Assembly: GCA_965263165.1 (NCBI GenBank)
Contig: OZ253584.1
Span: forward strand, 1,798,001 to 1,862,000
Direction of reading: 5' to 3'
Length of the DNA stretch: 64,000 nucleotides
Origin: SAR202-VII-2 sp965263165
GTDB taxonomy: Bacteria > Chloroflexota > Dehalococcoidia > Lucifugimonadales > SAR202-VII-2
Positions 41,859 to 50,604 of this stretch are shown piece after piece (within the stretch, counting starts at the first letter, position 1; the number at the start of each line of letters is the position of its first letter). The notes beneath the pieces were generated by a model. That model was not told the origin of the DNA, searched no databases, and saw only the letters and a list, made by a program, of their open reading frames with translations. A program made the position numbers and the translations under genes.

Positions 41859-42308
41859 GTGCACGCCATGGTGAACCTGCGGGGCCTCGCCTTGGGATTC
41901 GTCCTTGGGGCGATTCCAGGGATTGCAGGACTCACCCTGACAGCCATCTTTGCGGGCTCTGGGGTGGAAAACGCCATTGTCTTCCTTCTGTTCGCCTCCA
42001 TCGGCGGCGCCCTTGGCGCGCTGACGACCATCCCACTCGCATTCATCCGCCGACGAAGACAGCAGGCCAGTCCTAACAGCAAGCGTTACTCGATGGTGGC
42101 GGGGCTCCTCGTGTGCATCGTTCCCGGAGTGAATGGCCTGGTCTACACCGCCATCTTTGTGCGCTGCGGGGACCTCGGCCCCGGAATCATCGGGCCGTCT
42201 TGCGAAAGCACGAGGACTGCCTATCTGCTGTTCTTTGCCTCTCTTCTCGCGCTTGGAGGGCTCTTCGGGCCCTTGGCTGGCGCAATGAGGCGCAGTCGAG
42301 TTCGCTAG
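41859..42308 (+). CDS. Small membrane protein of unknown function
   Basis: This protein of about 149 aa has two similar hydrophobic halves. The first is LALGFVLGAIPGIAGLTLTA with LFASIGGALGALTTIPLAF. The second is MVAGLLVCIVPGVNGLVYTA with LFFASLLALGGLFGPLAG. Each half is therefore two helices with a PGxxGLxxTAIF motif, suggesting an internal duplication. A basic cluster (RRRRQQ) separates the halves. AGGAAA lies 4 bases before the GTG at 41859; ATG at 41868 is an alternative. No family is recognised. Confidence 0.6.
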   Translation: MHAMVNLRGLALGFVLGAIPGIAGLTLTAIFAGSGVENAIVFLLFASIGGALGALTTIPLAFIRRRRQQASPNSKRYSMVAGLLVCIVPGVNGLVYTAIFVRCGDLGPGIIGPSCESTRTAYLLFFASLLALGGLFGPLAGAMRRSRVR

Positions 42309-42387
42309 CGGCCTCCGCGTTTGGGTAGTCAACACCGAGGCGCCCCAGCGTCTGGCGGCTAGGGCCGTCCACACTGATTCGTCCGGG

Positions 42388-43368
42388 TCAGCAAAGTTCC
42401 AGTTGACTGGTCTTGCGCGCTTTCCTCAGCGACTCCAGAGTTACGTACCGCGGCGCTCCGTATGTGAATGGCGTCGGTTGCCCGTTCTTGTCGTTCTTAT
42501 CGTTGATGATCGGTCTAGGCAGCTTTATAGTCTCGGCATCGTCGGATTGACTCAGAAACATCACCTTGAATGCCTTGCCGAACTCGTGATGCTGACTATG
42601 GTGATCAATCCTCTTCAGCAACTCGCCAGCGAACTCCTTCTGATCACCGTCGAGAGAAGACATTTCTTCCTGGTGGGTCAGATCAATCGACTCGATCACC
42701 GATTTGATCCTGGGCGCGAGTCGCTTGATTTCGCCATCCGCGTAGAACGCTATATGATGAGAAGCTTGGAATGAGCGCATGGCCTGGCATCTATAAACGC
42801 CGAGGAGCTCGTACATCGGCCACGCCCATCTAGCGGCGACCACAAGGACTCTGTCTCTGTGTTCGATCTGGCCTATGAGGAGTCCGTCGTTCTGGAGCAG
42901 CGAGATGAATTCTCTCAGCAGGAAGGCCTCCTTCTCGGAAGGAGGATCGCTATCATCTTTGAGGATGTCTTTGGTGACGTCATCCAAGGTGTTGAAGTTC
43001 GACCAGACTACCCTCTTGTCCCTGTCGTCGAGTCCTGCTGGCTTCTCGTCGTCCGGCGTCAGTAATAACAAACGTTCGCCATCGCCAAGGCTTGCCAGGT
43101 GCTTTTCGATCTGGTCAAGTCTCACCGCATTGCGTGTTGTCTTGGTCTCGATCCAGATCGCGTCCCCCGTTCCAATCTTGGCGTCAGGCCGCGATCCCTG
43201 CCCCGGTGGCTGGTTCTCGAAGGAGACGAGGCTGAAGGAAGTCTCACCGGAGAGTGCCCCAAGGATTCGGTCCATGTTGGGCAGGCTCAGCCGTTGAAGG
43301 ACGGCTAAGAGGGTATGGGTGACGCGGTTTTCGCCCTGACGATAGGTCGAAAATAGCGGGGTGGTCAT
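42388..43368 (-). CDS. Predicted PD-(D/E)XK nuclease-like protein
   Basis: This 326-aa protein of unknown family has an N-terminal region (QGENRVTHTLLAVLQRLSLP) reminiscent of restriction-type nuclease regulators. It then has PDAKIGTGDAIWIETKT at residues 61-77: Asp62, Glu74 and Lys76 fit a PD-(D/E)XK core. The rest is mostly helical and charged. Its base composition is clearly more AT-rich than its neighbours, hinting at transfer. No methyltransferase or partner is adjacent. I infer a DNA-defence role from the motif and composition only. Confidence 0.6.
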   Translation of the reverse strand: MTTPLFSTYRQGENRVTHTLLAVLQRLSLPNMDRILGALSGETSFSLVSFENQPPGQGSRPDAKIGTGDAIWIETKTTRNAVRLDQIEKHLASLGDGERLLLLTPDDEKPAGLDDRDKRVVWSNFNTLDDVTKDILKDDSDPPSEKEAFLLREFISLLQNDGLLIGQIEHRDRVLVVAARWAWPMYELLGVYRCQAMRSFQASHHIAFYADGEIKRLAPRIKSVIESIDLTHQEEMSSLDGDQKEFAGELLKRIDHHSQHHEFGKAFKVMFLSQSDDAETIKLPRPIINDKNDKNGQPTPFTYGAPRYVTLESLRKARKTSQLELC

Positions 43369-43486
43369 TTTCTCCTTCTCTTATGGGACCTCGTCTGCGT
43401 TGCGCCAGCGCGAACAGGCCCTAGCGCAACAGCGCGCGCGGGGACACCAAGACGATAACGCTGTTTTCCCCGCTAGGAGCTGGAAG

Positions 43487-44671
43487 CTACGCCGGTTGCA
43501 GGGCGAAGATGTCGGCTAGTTGGAAGAAGCGGACCGCGTTCTCGATGGTCATCTTGCGCTTTTCGTCAGCGGGGACGCCCTCGAAGATGTTCTCCACGAT
43601 GCCCTCTGAGTTGGGCCACTCCGATTCCTGGTGGGGGAAGTCAGTGGCCCAAATGAGGTGGTCGATGTTGAAGTGGCTCCGCATTTCCACGCCCACCTTG
43701 TCGTCCTGGAAGCCCCAGTAGAAGTTGTCCCGTATGTACTCACTGGGAAGCCCCCGCTTCAGCGGCGTCCAGCCCAACATCTCGGCGGTCCACTTCCAGT
43801 GCCGCTTGTAGCGGGTGTCGCCCTGCTCCATGAAGAAGGGGACCCAGCCGAGTTGGTTCTCCGCCAGGTCGATCTTGAGGTCCGGGAAGCGGTCGAAGAG
43901 GCCGGACAGCACCAACTGCACCGCATTGATGCCGGCTGCCCTCCCGAAGCGGGACACCTGAAGGACGAGGTCGGTGTGCCTCAGGATTTCCCTGTCCTCC
44001 TTGGGCCAGCGGTAGACGGGGCCTGGGAGCAGGTTGCGGTCGATGTCAACGTGAATGCAAACGGGCATTTCCATGTCCAGGGACGCCGCCCAGAAGCGGT
44101 CGTCCTCGGGGGAAGGATGAGCAAAGCCGCTGGGAAAGGAGCTGATCACGACGGTCCGCAAGCCCAGCTTCTTGCAGTGCTCCATCTCGGCGATGGCGCT
44201 GTCGAGATCAGTTGCGGGGATGACGCCAACGCCGATGAGCCGCCTGGGGTCGAAGGAGCAGTACTCCTCTGCAAGCCAGTCGTTCCAGCCGCGCACGACC
44301 GCCTGATAGGCGTCGTTGTCCTTGATGTTGCGCCAGAACTTCGGGCCCGTGACCTGGCCCGGAAACAGGACCTCGGCGCCGATGCCGTCGGCGTCCATTT
44401 CACTGACGCGCTGGGCAGCCGGGCCGGTGCCGGGAGTGTTGTCGTAGGTCTGGCCGAGGGGCTGCCATTGCTCTCTGCCCTTGCCTCCGTAGAGGTCGAA
44501 GGGGAACTCGGTGGGTGGAGCGCCCTCGATGACCAACGCATCGGAGCCGTTGGACATGCGGAGCCGCCGGGGGCCGCGGTCGCGGAACTTGGCGTCAATG
44601 CGGTGCGTCCAACGCTCCGGGGAAGTCTCCAGGTGAGAGTCTCCGGAGATCCAGCGGTACTCGAAATCCAT
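43487..44671 (-). CDS. Amidohydrolase-2 family protein
   Basis: This 394-aa TIM-barrel hydrolase has YRWISGDSHLETSPERWTHR at the start, with metal-binding D-x-H at about 10-12. VCIHVDIDRN carries a later metal His, ENQLGWVPFFMEQGD is near 270, and IWATDFPHQESEWPN (about 345-359) has the catalytic Asp. It is a paralogue of the genes at 14572 and 57808. The family covers decarboxylases and C-C hydrolases acting on aromatic ring fragments; the substrate here is unknown. It stands alone, next to repeat copy 4. Confidence 0.85.
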   Translation of the reverse strand: MDFEYRWISGDSHLETSPERWTHRIDAKFRDRGPRRLRMSNGSDALVIEGAPPTEFPFDLYGGKGREQWQPLGQTYDNTPGTGPAAQRVSEMDADGIGAEVLFPGQVTGPKFWRNIKDNDAYQAVVRGWNDWLAEEYCSFDPRRLIGVGVIPATDLDSAIAEMEHCKKLGLRTVVISSFPSGFAHPSPEDDRFWAASLDMEMPVCIHVDIDRNLLPGPVYRWPKEDREILRHTDLVLQVSRFGRAAGINAVQLVLSGLFDRFPDLKIDLAENQLGWVPFFMEQGDTRYKRHWKWTAEMLGWTPLKRGLPSEYIRDNFYWGFQDDKVGVEMRSHFNIDHLIWATDFPHQESEWPNSEGIVENIFEGVPADEKRKMTIENAVRFFQLADIFALQPA

Positions 44672-45060
44672 CGTGGGGCTCCATGGGGGCTGAGTGCGGC
44701 GGGCGCCTGTGCCAAAGCTAGCAGCGGGGGGCTAAAGTCGTCAAGGCGCCGGGGTCAGCCCAGATTCACCACCTGGGGATGAAGGAAGCGCTTCTTTGGG
44801 GCTGGGAGCTGCCCTGTCCCTGCCCACACCCGGGCGAAGGCCTCACCCGTCTCCCAAAGAAGGGTGCAGGGAACCCTTGGTTCCCGCCGGGGGTACAGGG
44901 GGAGTCCCCCTGTTTCTAAAAACGTTGGAGGGTGGTGCGGGCGGGATAGCGGCGCACGCCAAGCCAGACCCTCCGCTCAAGAAGGGCGCTGGCCACAACA
45001 AGACCATCCGTCCCCATCGGCGGGCGGACGCCGGAGTCCGGGACCCCCGCCACACCCCTC

Positions 45061-45089
45061 TTGCAAAATACGAACAATTGTGCTATAGT
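45061..45089 (+). promoter_or_regulatory. Promoter of repeat element copy 4
   Basis: TTGCAA and TATAGT are separated by exactly 17 bases, preceded by TGC at the -10. Confidence 0.75.
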
Positions 45090-45094
45090 ACCCC

Positions 45095-45291
45095 CATGAA
45101 GTCGGCCACCGGCCCGCTTCTCTTCCTTAGGAGCCTGCCGCATACATATTGTACTGGAGGCTAAACACAGAGAATCCCCCTGTGGCAGGGGCGCTGAGGG
45201 AACACCCCGAGGGGCAAGACCGTCCGAGGAAGGCTGGGACCGGAGCGAATGCCGTTGTAAGGCACAGGCTCTTTGGAGCCATCCCGCTCCA
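45095..45291 (+). ncRNA. Putative structured RNA of repeat element, copy 4
   Basis: About 195 nt are nearly identical to copy 2 over the region from CACAGAGAATCCCCCTGTGG to the GGCTC-TTTG-GAGCC hairpin. The first hairpin has two changes. A short reading frame after the promoter stops after 22 codons, unlike the longer one in copy 2, so coding is unlikely. Confidence 0.5.
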
Positions 45292-45297
45292 CAATGA

Positions 45298-45408
45298 CTA
45301 ATGACTCGTAACGGCTGGGCAACGGTCCGTAACGGCTCCGTAATGACTCCGTAGCGACTCGTAATGGCTTTGTAACGGCCTGTAATGCCTTTGTAATGGC
45401 TCCGTGCC
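45298..45408 (+). repeat. Helically phased GTAAY array, copy 4
   Basis: Units begin at 45298, 45308, 45319, 45329, 45340, 45351, 45361, 45372, 45382, 45393 and 45404. The steps are 10, 11, 10, 11, 11, 10, 11, 10, 11 and 11. Most units read GTAAC or GTAAT. Confidence 0.88.
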
Positions 45409-45532
45409 TGCAAACCCCGAAATCCGGCTGAGTAACGTTACAAAGCCTCGCTCACCGTCCAGAAGTCTGACCTGGTGCGCGTCGAGGTCGGGTACCGGGA
45501 AATGCGGACGCCGGGCAATGCCGGCATTTGCT

Positions 45533-46441
45533 TTATGAGACCTCGGCGCGGAACCTCTCGAGGGTGCCCGCGAGGTCGGGCGGCAGCGGCGAGGCGAGCT
45601 CTAACCACTCCCCCGACGACGGCAGGCGGAAGCCCAGGCGATAAGCGTGGAGGAAGTGACGGGCAATGAGGAGGGGGCGACGGGAGTATGATCCGTCGCC
45701 GACGAGGGGGTGTCCAAGATGGGCCATGTGCACCCGTATCTGGTGGGTGCGGCCCGTGCGGGGGGCGGCTTCCACGAGGGTAAAGGGTCCAATCGCCTCC
45801 CGCGCCTCGTAGCGGGTGGTTGCATCGCGGCCGCCTTCAACGACGGCCATGCGCTTGCGGTTTCTCGGGTCCCGCGCGATGGGGGCATCCACGACTCCGG
45901 ACCCGGGCAAGGGGAGTCCCCAGACCAGCGCGAGGTACCCCTTTGCGACCTCGCGTTGCTTGAGCTGCGCCGAGAGGGCGTGGTGAGCCCGCTGATTCTT
46001 GGCCACCATGATTAGGCCGGAGGTGTCCTTGTCCAGGCGGTGCACAATGCCCGGACGCATCTCGCCTCCGATGCCCTCCAGGTCTGGACATCGCGCCAGG
46101 AGAGCGTTCACGAGGGTTCCGGTAGGATGGCCCGGGGCGGGGTGGACGGTCAGCCCGGCGGGCTTGTCGACGACCAGCAGGTCGGGGTTCTCATAGACGA
46201 CGGTGAGGGGTATGTCCTCGGGAAGGAGGGCAACGGGTTGCGGCGGGGGAATCACCACGGCGATGAGGTCGTCCTGACGCACTCGGAGCGAGGGCTTGGC
46301 CGGCTTGCCGTTCAGGGTTACGCAGCCGCGGCGCATCAGTTCCTGGAGCTGGGAGCGCGAGAGGTCGGGGCAGCGGCCGACCAGGAAGCGGTCCAGCCTG
46401 GCTTCCTCCGCGGGGACTCGGAAATCCCTGCGTTCGCTCAT
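45533..46441 (-). CDS. RluA/RluD-family pseudouridine synthase
   Basis: This 302-aa RNA-modifying enzyme starts with an S4 RNA-binding domain (LDRFLVGRCPDLSRSQLQEL, about 16-35). The catalytic domain has the active-site Asp in GIVHRLDKDTSGLIMVAKNQ (about 135-154) and RTGRTHQIRVHMAHLGHPLV near 230. It probably acts on 23S rRNA like RluD. It is the last gene of the ltaE-rib-lspA operon, 41 bases behind lspA, a frequent lspA-rluD pairing. Confidence 0.92.
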   Translation of the reverse strand: MSERRDFRVPAEEARLDRFLVGRCPDLSRSQLQELMRRGCVTLNGKPAKPSLRVRQDDLIAVVIPPPQPVALLPEDIPLTVVYENPDLLVVDKPAGLTVHPAPGHPTGTLVNALLARCPDLEGIGGEMRPGIVHRLDKDTSGLIMVAKNQRAHHALSAQLKQREVAKGYLALVWGLPLPGSGVVDAPIARDPRNRKRMAVVEGGRDATTRYEAREAIGPFTLVEAAPRTGRTHQIRVHMAHLGHPLVGDGSYSRRPLLIARHFLHAYRLGFRLPSSGEWLELASPLPPDLAGTLERFRAEVS

Positions 46442-46482
46442 CGTTCTCGGCGACCGCTCATCATTTACAAACGCCTGGCCGG

Positions 46483-47010
46483 TCAGGGCCGGTCGGAGAT
46501 GGGCGGTTCCTGGCCGGCGGCGCCGCCCCAGCCATCGGGCTGCTCCGGCGGCGGCGCCGGCTTGGCGCCGGGCTGGTAGAGGGCCCAGAGGAGGATGGCG
46601 ACACCGACAACAATGGCGGTGTCGGCCAGATTGAAGATGGGCCAGGGGCCAATGTCGATGAAGTCGACCACCGCGCCCAGCCGGATGCGGTCAGCGACGT
46701 TGCCAATGGCGCCGCCAAGGAGCATACCGAGGCTGAGCAGGGGCAGGATGCCGGGCAGGGAGTGGCGGCGGAAGTAGAAGAGCATCACGGCAATCCCGAT
46801 GAGGGAAACAACGGTGAGCAGCATTCCCCGGTCGCGAAACAGGCCGAAGGCTATGCCGGTGTTGCGAACGAAGGTGATGCGGAGGAATCCCTGGCGCGGA
46901 ATGGACTCGCCGGGGTACATGGTGGCGTCCACCAGCAGTTTCACGCCCTGGTCGATGCCGAAGACGATGAGGGCAACGAGCAGGATGACAGCCCAGTGGC
47001 GGATGTTCAT
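46483..47010 (-). CDS. lspA: Lipoprotein signal peptidase
   Basis: This 175-aa membrane aspartyl protease removes signal peptides from lipoproteins. It has four hydrophobic helices. The catalytic Asp residues are in GGAIGNVADRIRLGAVVDFI (first) and IFNLADTAIVVGV (second), and the N-terminal mark is VFGIDQGVKLLVD. The ATG at 47010 gives the family length; the open frame extending to 47352 overlaps ribH. The C-terminus has a proline-rich tail. Lipoproteins such as those at 2597 and 10866 would be its substrates. Confidence 0.92.
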   Translation of the reverse strand: MNIRHWAVILLVALIVFGIDQGVKLLVDATMYPGESIPRQGFLRITFVRNTGIAFGLFRDRGMLLTVVSLIGIAVMLFYFRRHSLPGILPLLSLGMLLGGAIGNVADRIRLGAVVDFIDIGPWPIFNLADTAIVVGVAILLWALYQPGAKPAPPPEQPDGWGGAAGQEPPISDRP

Positions 47011-47071
47011 TGATTGGAATGCGGCATGGGTGTGGGCCTGGCGGCTGTAGCAACGTTCCTGGGAAGTGGGC

Positions 47072-47677
47072 CTAGTCCTCCATGCTGCACAGTTCCCGCA
47101 GGAGGTTGACCATTTCGATGGCGCCAAGGGCGGCCTCGTAGCCCTTGTTGCCCGCCTTGCCGCCCGCCCTGTCGAGGGCTTGCTCCTGGTTGTATGTGGT
47201 GAGCACGCCGAAGAGGGCCGGAACGCCGGTCTCGCGAGAGACCGCCTCGATGCCCTGGGCCGCCTGGCTGGCGACGTACTCGAAGTGCGCTGTGTCGCCC
47301 TTGATGACGGCGCCGACGCAGACGACCGCGTGCCACAGGCCGGTTCCGGCAAGGACGCGGGCCGTCTGAGGGATCTCGAAGCAGCCGGGGACCCAGACCA
47401 CGCGAATGTCGTTGGCTTCCACGCCGTGCTCGCCGAGGGCGCTCACGGCGCCGTCCACGAGGCGCCGGGCGATGTCCTGATGGAAACGGGAGGCCACGAC
47501 GGCCACGCGGAGGCCGTCGCCGTTCAGGCTGCCTTGCACCTCTGCGGGCGCGGGTTCCGGGGAAGGCGGAGGGTCGGGGGGCGGATACGGGGCGGCGCCG
47601 CTCCCTCCCTGGGGAGGCCTCTGCCCTTGGCCGGGGAATCTCGAGGTTGGGGGTCTACTCGGTGGATCCGCCTGCAC
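47072..47677 (-). CDS. ribH: 6,7-dimethyl-8-ribityllumazine synthase with proline-rich N-terminal extension
   Basis: This 201-aa enzyme catalyses the penultimate step of riboflavin synthesis. The core begins about residue 55 (LRVAVVASRFHQDIARRLVD) and has VPGCFEIPQTA, VCVGAVIKGDTAHFEYVA and GVLTTYNQEQALDRAGGKAG. The first 50 residues are a Pro/Gly-rich extension unusual in the family. It appears to be real because GTG at 47677 has a perfect AGGAGG 4 bases before it. An internal GTG at about residue 47 is the alternative start. It lies between ribBA and lspA. Confidence 0.93.
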   Translation of the reverse strand: MQADPPSRPPTSRFPGQGQRPPQGGSGAAPYPPPDPPPSPEPAPAEVQGSLNGDGLRVAVVASRFHQDIARRLVDGAVSALGEHGVEANDIRVVWVPGCFEIPQTARVLAGTGLWHAVVCVGAVIKGDTAHFEYVASQAAQGIEAVSRETGVPALFGVLTTYNQEQALDRAGGKAGNKGYEAALGAIEMVNLLRELCSMED

Positions 47678-47685
47678 GTCGCCTC

Positions 47686-48891
47686 CTAGTCGGTGAGGTC
47701 CAGTAGATGGCCCAGCTTGACTTGTTTGGTCTCCAGGTAGCGCCGGTTTTCCTCGTGCTTCCTGGCGACGATGGGCACTCGCTCGGTGATCGTCAATCCG
47801 TATCCCTCGAGGCCAACGACCTTGCGCGGATTGTTGGTGAGGAAGCGCATGTTCTTGACGCCAAGGTCCAGCAGGATCTGGGCGCCGATGCCATAGTGAC
47901 GAAGGTCCGGGGCGAAGCCCAGTGATTCGTTTGCTTCGACGGTGTCCAGTCCGCTGTCCTGGAGGGCGTAGGCTCGGATCTTGTTGTGGAGGCCTATGCC
48001 TCTTCCCTCCTGGCGCATGTACAGGAAGACGCCGCAGTCCCCCTTTTGTATCGCCTGCATGGCGAGGCGCATCTGCTCGCCGCAGTCACAGCGGATGCTG
48101 CCGAAGGTGTCGCCGGTGAGGCACTCGCTATGGACGCGGACGAGCACGGGGGCATCGCCGGCGACCTGCCCCTTTACGAGGGCCACGTGCTGGTCGGGGT
48201 CAACCCTGCTGCTGTAGGCGACGGCTGTGAACTCCCCGTATGCGGTGGGCAGCCGGGCCTCGGCCACGCGCTCGATGAGCGTTTCGTGGGCCAGGCGATG
48301 GGCGATGATCTGGGCCACGCTGACGATTTTGATGTCCTGCTTTGCCGCGAATTCCTCGAGGCGGGGCATGCGGGCCATGGAGCCGTCTTCGTCCATGATC
48401 TCGCAGATGACGCCTGCCGGAGTGAGGCCGGCGAGGTTGCACAGGTCGACGACGGCTTCCGTCTGGCCCGCCCGGACCAGAACGCCGCCTTCCTGATACC
48501 GGAGGGGAAAGACGTGGCCGGGGCGGGCGAGGTCCTCGGGCTGAGTGGATGGGTCCACCATTGCGCGGACGGTGGCAGCCCGGTCGTAGGCGGATATGCC
48601 GGTGGTGGCGCCCTTGATCACGTCCACGGAGACGGTGAAGGCGGTCCCGAACGTGGCGGTATTGTTGCCGACCATCATGGGCAGCCGCAACTGCTCCAGG
48701 CGGTCTCCGGTCATGGAGATGCAGATGAGGCCGCGACCGTGGATGGCCATGAAGTTGATTGCTTCCGGCGTTGCCCATTGGGCCGCTATTGCCAGGTCGC
48801 CTTCGTTCTCGCGCCCCTCGTCATCAACGATGATGACGAACTTTCCCCATCTGATGTCGTCTATGGCCTCCTCTACGGTGGCCAGTGTCAT
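47686..48891 (-). CDS. ribBA: Bifunctional 3,4-dihydroxy-2-butanone 4-phosphate synthase / GTP cyclohydrolase II
   Basis: This 401-aa fusion has two domains. Residues 1-200 are DHBP synthase with VDDEGRENEGDLAIAA (acidic metal site, about 22-37). Residues 205-401 are GTP cyclohydrolase II with the zinc Cys cluster SECLTGDTFGSIRCDCGEQM (about 255-274) and RQEGRGIGLHNKI. It supplies both precursors of lumazine. It sits between ribE and ribH in the operon, 18 and 8 bases apart. Confidence 0.96.
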   Translation of the reverse strand: MTLATVEEAIDDIRWGKFVIIVDDEGRENEGDLAIAAQWATPEAINFMAIHGRGLICISMTGDRLEQLRLPMMVGNNTATFGTAFTVSVDVIKGATTGISAYDRAATVRAMVDPSTQPEDLARPGHVFPLRYQEGGVLVRAGQTEAVVDLCNLAGLTPAGVICEIMDEDGSMARMPRLEEFAAKQDIKIVSVAQIIAHRLAHETLIERVAEARLPTAYGEFTAVAYSSRVDPDQHVALVKGQVAGDAPVLVRVHSECLTGDTFGSIRCDCGEQMRLAMQAIQKGDCGVFLYMRQEGRGIGLHNKIRAYALQDSGLDTVEANESLGFAPDLRHYGIGAQILLDLGVKNMRFLTNNPRKVVGLEGYGLTITERVPIVARKHEENRRYLETKQVKLGHLLDLTD

Positions 48892-48909
48892 TCGCGTGCC
48901 TCCAGCCGT

Positions 48910-49494
48910 TCAGCGGTCTGAGTGATGCAAAAGACGTTCGACGTACTTGGCGATGACGTCCGCTTCCAAGTTTACCATATCCCCTTCGCGCCTCACGCCC
49001 AGAACCGTCTCCCTGTAGGTGGTGGGGATGACGGAAACAGTAAACGCGCTGCCCTGGACTTCCACCACCGTTAGGCTGATGCCGTCCACGGCGATGAACC
49101 CCTTTGGGACGATGTAGCGCATGAGGTCCGCGGGCGCCCTGAACCGCATAACGCGCGAGTTCCCTTCCGGGACGATGCCAATGACCTCGCCGACGCCGTC
49201 CACGTGCCCCTGAACGATGTGACCGCCAAGGCGGCCGGAAACGGCAACCGGGCGCTCGAGGTTAACGCCGTCGCCGGGGGTGAGACGGCCCAGGTTGGTG
49301 CGGCTCAGGGTCTCCGGCGTCACCTCCGCGGAGAAAGCGCCGGGCGCCACCGACACTGCTGTCAGGCATGTCCCGTTCACGGCGATGCTGCCACCGATTG
49401 CCAGGTCCGCCAGCGTCTTTCCGGCGGCGATGAACAGCGCGGCGTCATCCATTGCCTGCACCCGGCCAATCTCTTCGACAATGCCGGTAAACAT
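48910..49494 (-). CDS. ribE: Riboflavin synthase, alpha chain
   Basis: This 194-aa enzyme dismutates two lumazine molecules to riboflavin. It begins MFTGIVEEIGRVQAMD and consists of two similar lumazine-binding beta-barrels (about 1-95 and 96-190), each with an SIAVNGTCLTAV- or FIAVDGISLTVV-type stretch. The length is normal. It lies 9 bases downstream of ribD. Confidence 0.95.
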   Translation of the reverse strand: MFTGIVEEIGRVQAMDDAALFIAAGKTLADLAIGGSIAVNGTCLTAVSVAPGAFSAEVTPETLSRTNLGRLTPGDGVNLERPVAVSGRLGGHIVQGHVDGVGEVIGIVPEGNSRVMRFRAPADLMRYIVPKGFIAVDGISLTVVEVQGSAFTVSVIPTTYRETVLGVRREGDMVNLEADVIAKYVERLLHHSDR

Positions 49495-49503
49495 GATGTG
49501 AGA

Positions 49504-50604
49504 CTACCTGGCGGGGTATCCGCTGATGAGGACATCGGGGCCCACGGTCTCCACGCTGGCGCCGTTCAGCCTGAGGGCCTCCCGCATATGCAGGGCGCCC
49601 CGGCCACCCACCGGAGACGGGGCGGCGGCGCCTCCGATAATCGTGGGGGAGACGAAGGCCAACACCTTGTCGACGCAACCGAGGTCGAACAGGGAACCGA
49701 GCAGCTTGCCGCCACCCTCTACCAGGATGCCGGTGACCTCGCGGGCGCCCAGCGCTTGGAGGAGCGCTTGGAGATCGATGCCGCCGCTCCTCGATGCCGC
49801 CGTCAGCAGAAGCTCCGCCCCGGCCTCCTCCAGCGCCCGTCGCTTGGACTCCTCGATATCGGCGACGGCGAGGAGTGTCCGGCCCGGTTCTCTGAGGACG
49901 CGGGCGTTGGGCGGCGTTCGGCCGCGGCTATCAACGACGATGCGCAGGGGTTGCCTTTCGGAGGGGGCGCCGCCCTGACGGAGGGTCAGTTGCGGGTCGT
50001 CTTCGATGATGGTGTTCACACCGACCATGACGGCATCGTAGCGGCCGCGCAAGGCGTTGGCGAGGCTGCGGGCAGCCTCGGACGTAATCCACTTGGAGTC
50101 GCCGGAAGCGGTGGCTATCTTGCCGTCCAGGCTGGTGGCGAACTTGGCCACGACGAAGGGCATGCCGGTGCTGACCAAGTGGCTGTAGGCCTCAATCACC
50201 TCCAGGGCCTCCTGTTCGCGCTCTCCCACCTGGACGGCGACGCCGGCAGCTTGAAGCTCCTGGATGCCCTTCCCGTTGACCATTGGGTTGGGATCCGTGG
50301 CCGCGGCGTGCACCACGCTCACGCCCGCTTGGATGATGGCGGCGGTGCAGGGGGGCGTGCGGCCCTGGTGGCAACAGGGCTCCAGGGTGGTGAAGAGAGC
50401 CGCCCCGCGGGCCAGGTCTCCCGCTGTGCGCAGGGCGGCGATTTCCGCATGGTCGCCGCCGGGAGGCTGGGTGAATCCCTCTCCGACAATGCCGCCATCC
50501 CTGACGATCACGGCGCCGACGGAGGGGTTGGGGCTGGTGGCGCCCAGGGCGAGACGGGCCAATTCCAAGGCCCGGTCCATCGGGGATGGGGCAGGGGCGG
50601 TCAT
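49504..50604 (-). CDS. ribD: Bifunctional pyrimidine deaminase/reductase RibD
   Basis: This 366-aa protein has an N-terminal deaminase domain with the zinc motifs GGDHAEIAAL (about 49-58) and EPCCHQGRTPPC (about 76-87). The C-terminal reductase domain includes KFATSLDGKIATASGDSKWI and GILVEGGGKLLGSL. It performs the second and third steps of riboflavin synthesis. Its ATG overlaps the ltaE stop by four bases, so translation is coupled. No FMN riboswitch is visible upstream. Confidence 0.95.
   Translation of the reverse strand: MTAPAPSPMDRALELARLALGATSPNPSVGAVIVRDGGIVGEGFTQPPGGDHAEIAALRTAGDLARGAALFTTLEPCCHQGRTPPCTAAIIQAGVSVVHAAATDPNPMVNGKGIQELQAAGVAVQVGEREQEALEVIEAYSHLVSTGMPFVVAKFATSLDGKIATASGDSKWITSEAARSLANALRGRYDAVMVGVNTIIEDDPQLTLRQGGAPSERQPLRIVVDSRGRTPPNARVLREPGRTLLAVADIEESKRRALEEAGAELLLTAASRSGGIDLQALLQALGAREVTGILVEGGGKLLGSLFDLGCVDKVLAFVSPTIIGGAAAPSPVGGRGALHMREALRLNGASVETVGPDVLISGYPAR

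Larger units (their letters stand above)
44800..45443 (+). repeat. Dispersed structured repeat element, copy 4
   Basis: This element fills the 860-base gap between the amidohydrolase and rluD genes. Its upstream module (44800-45060) contains the hairpin ACAGGGGGA-GTCCCCCTGT followed by TTTCTAAAAACGTTGGAGGG, shared with copy 3. The promoter, RNA-like segment, phased array and tail (CCCCGAAATCCGGCTGAG, ending at about 45443) follow in the same order as in copy 2. No protein gene is supported. Confidence 0.85.
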
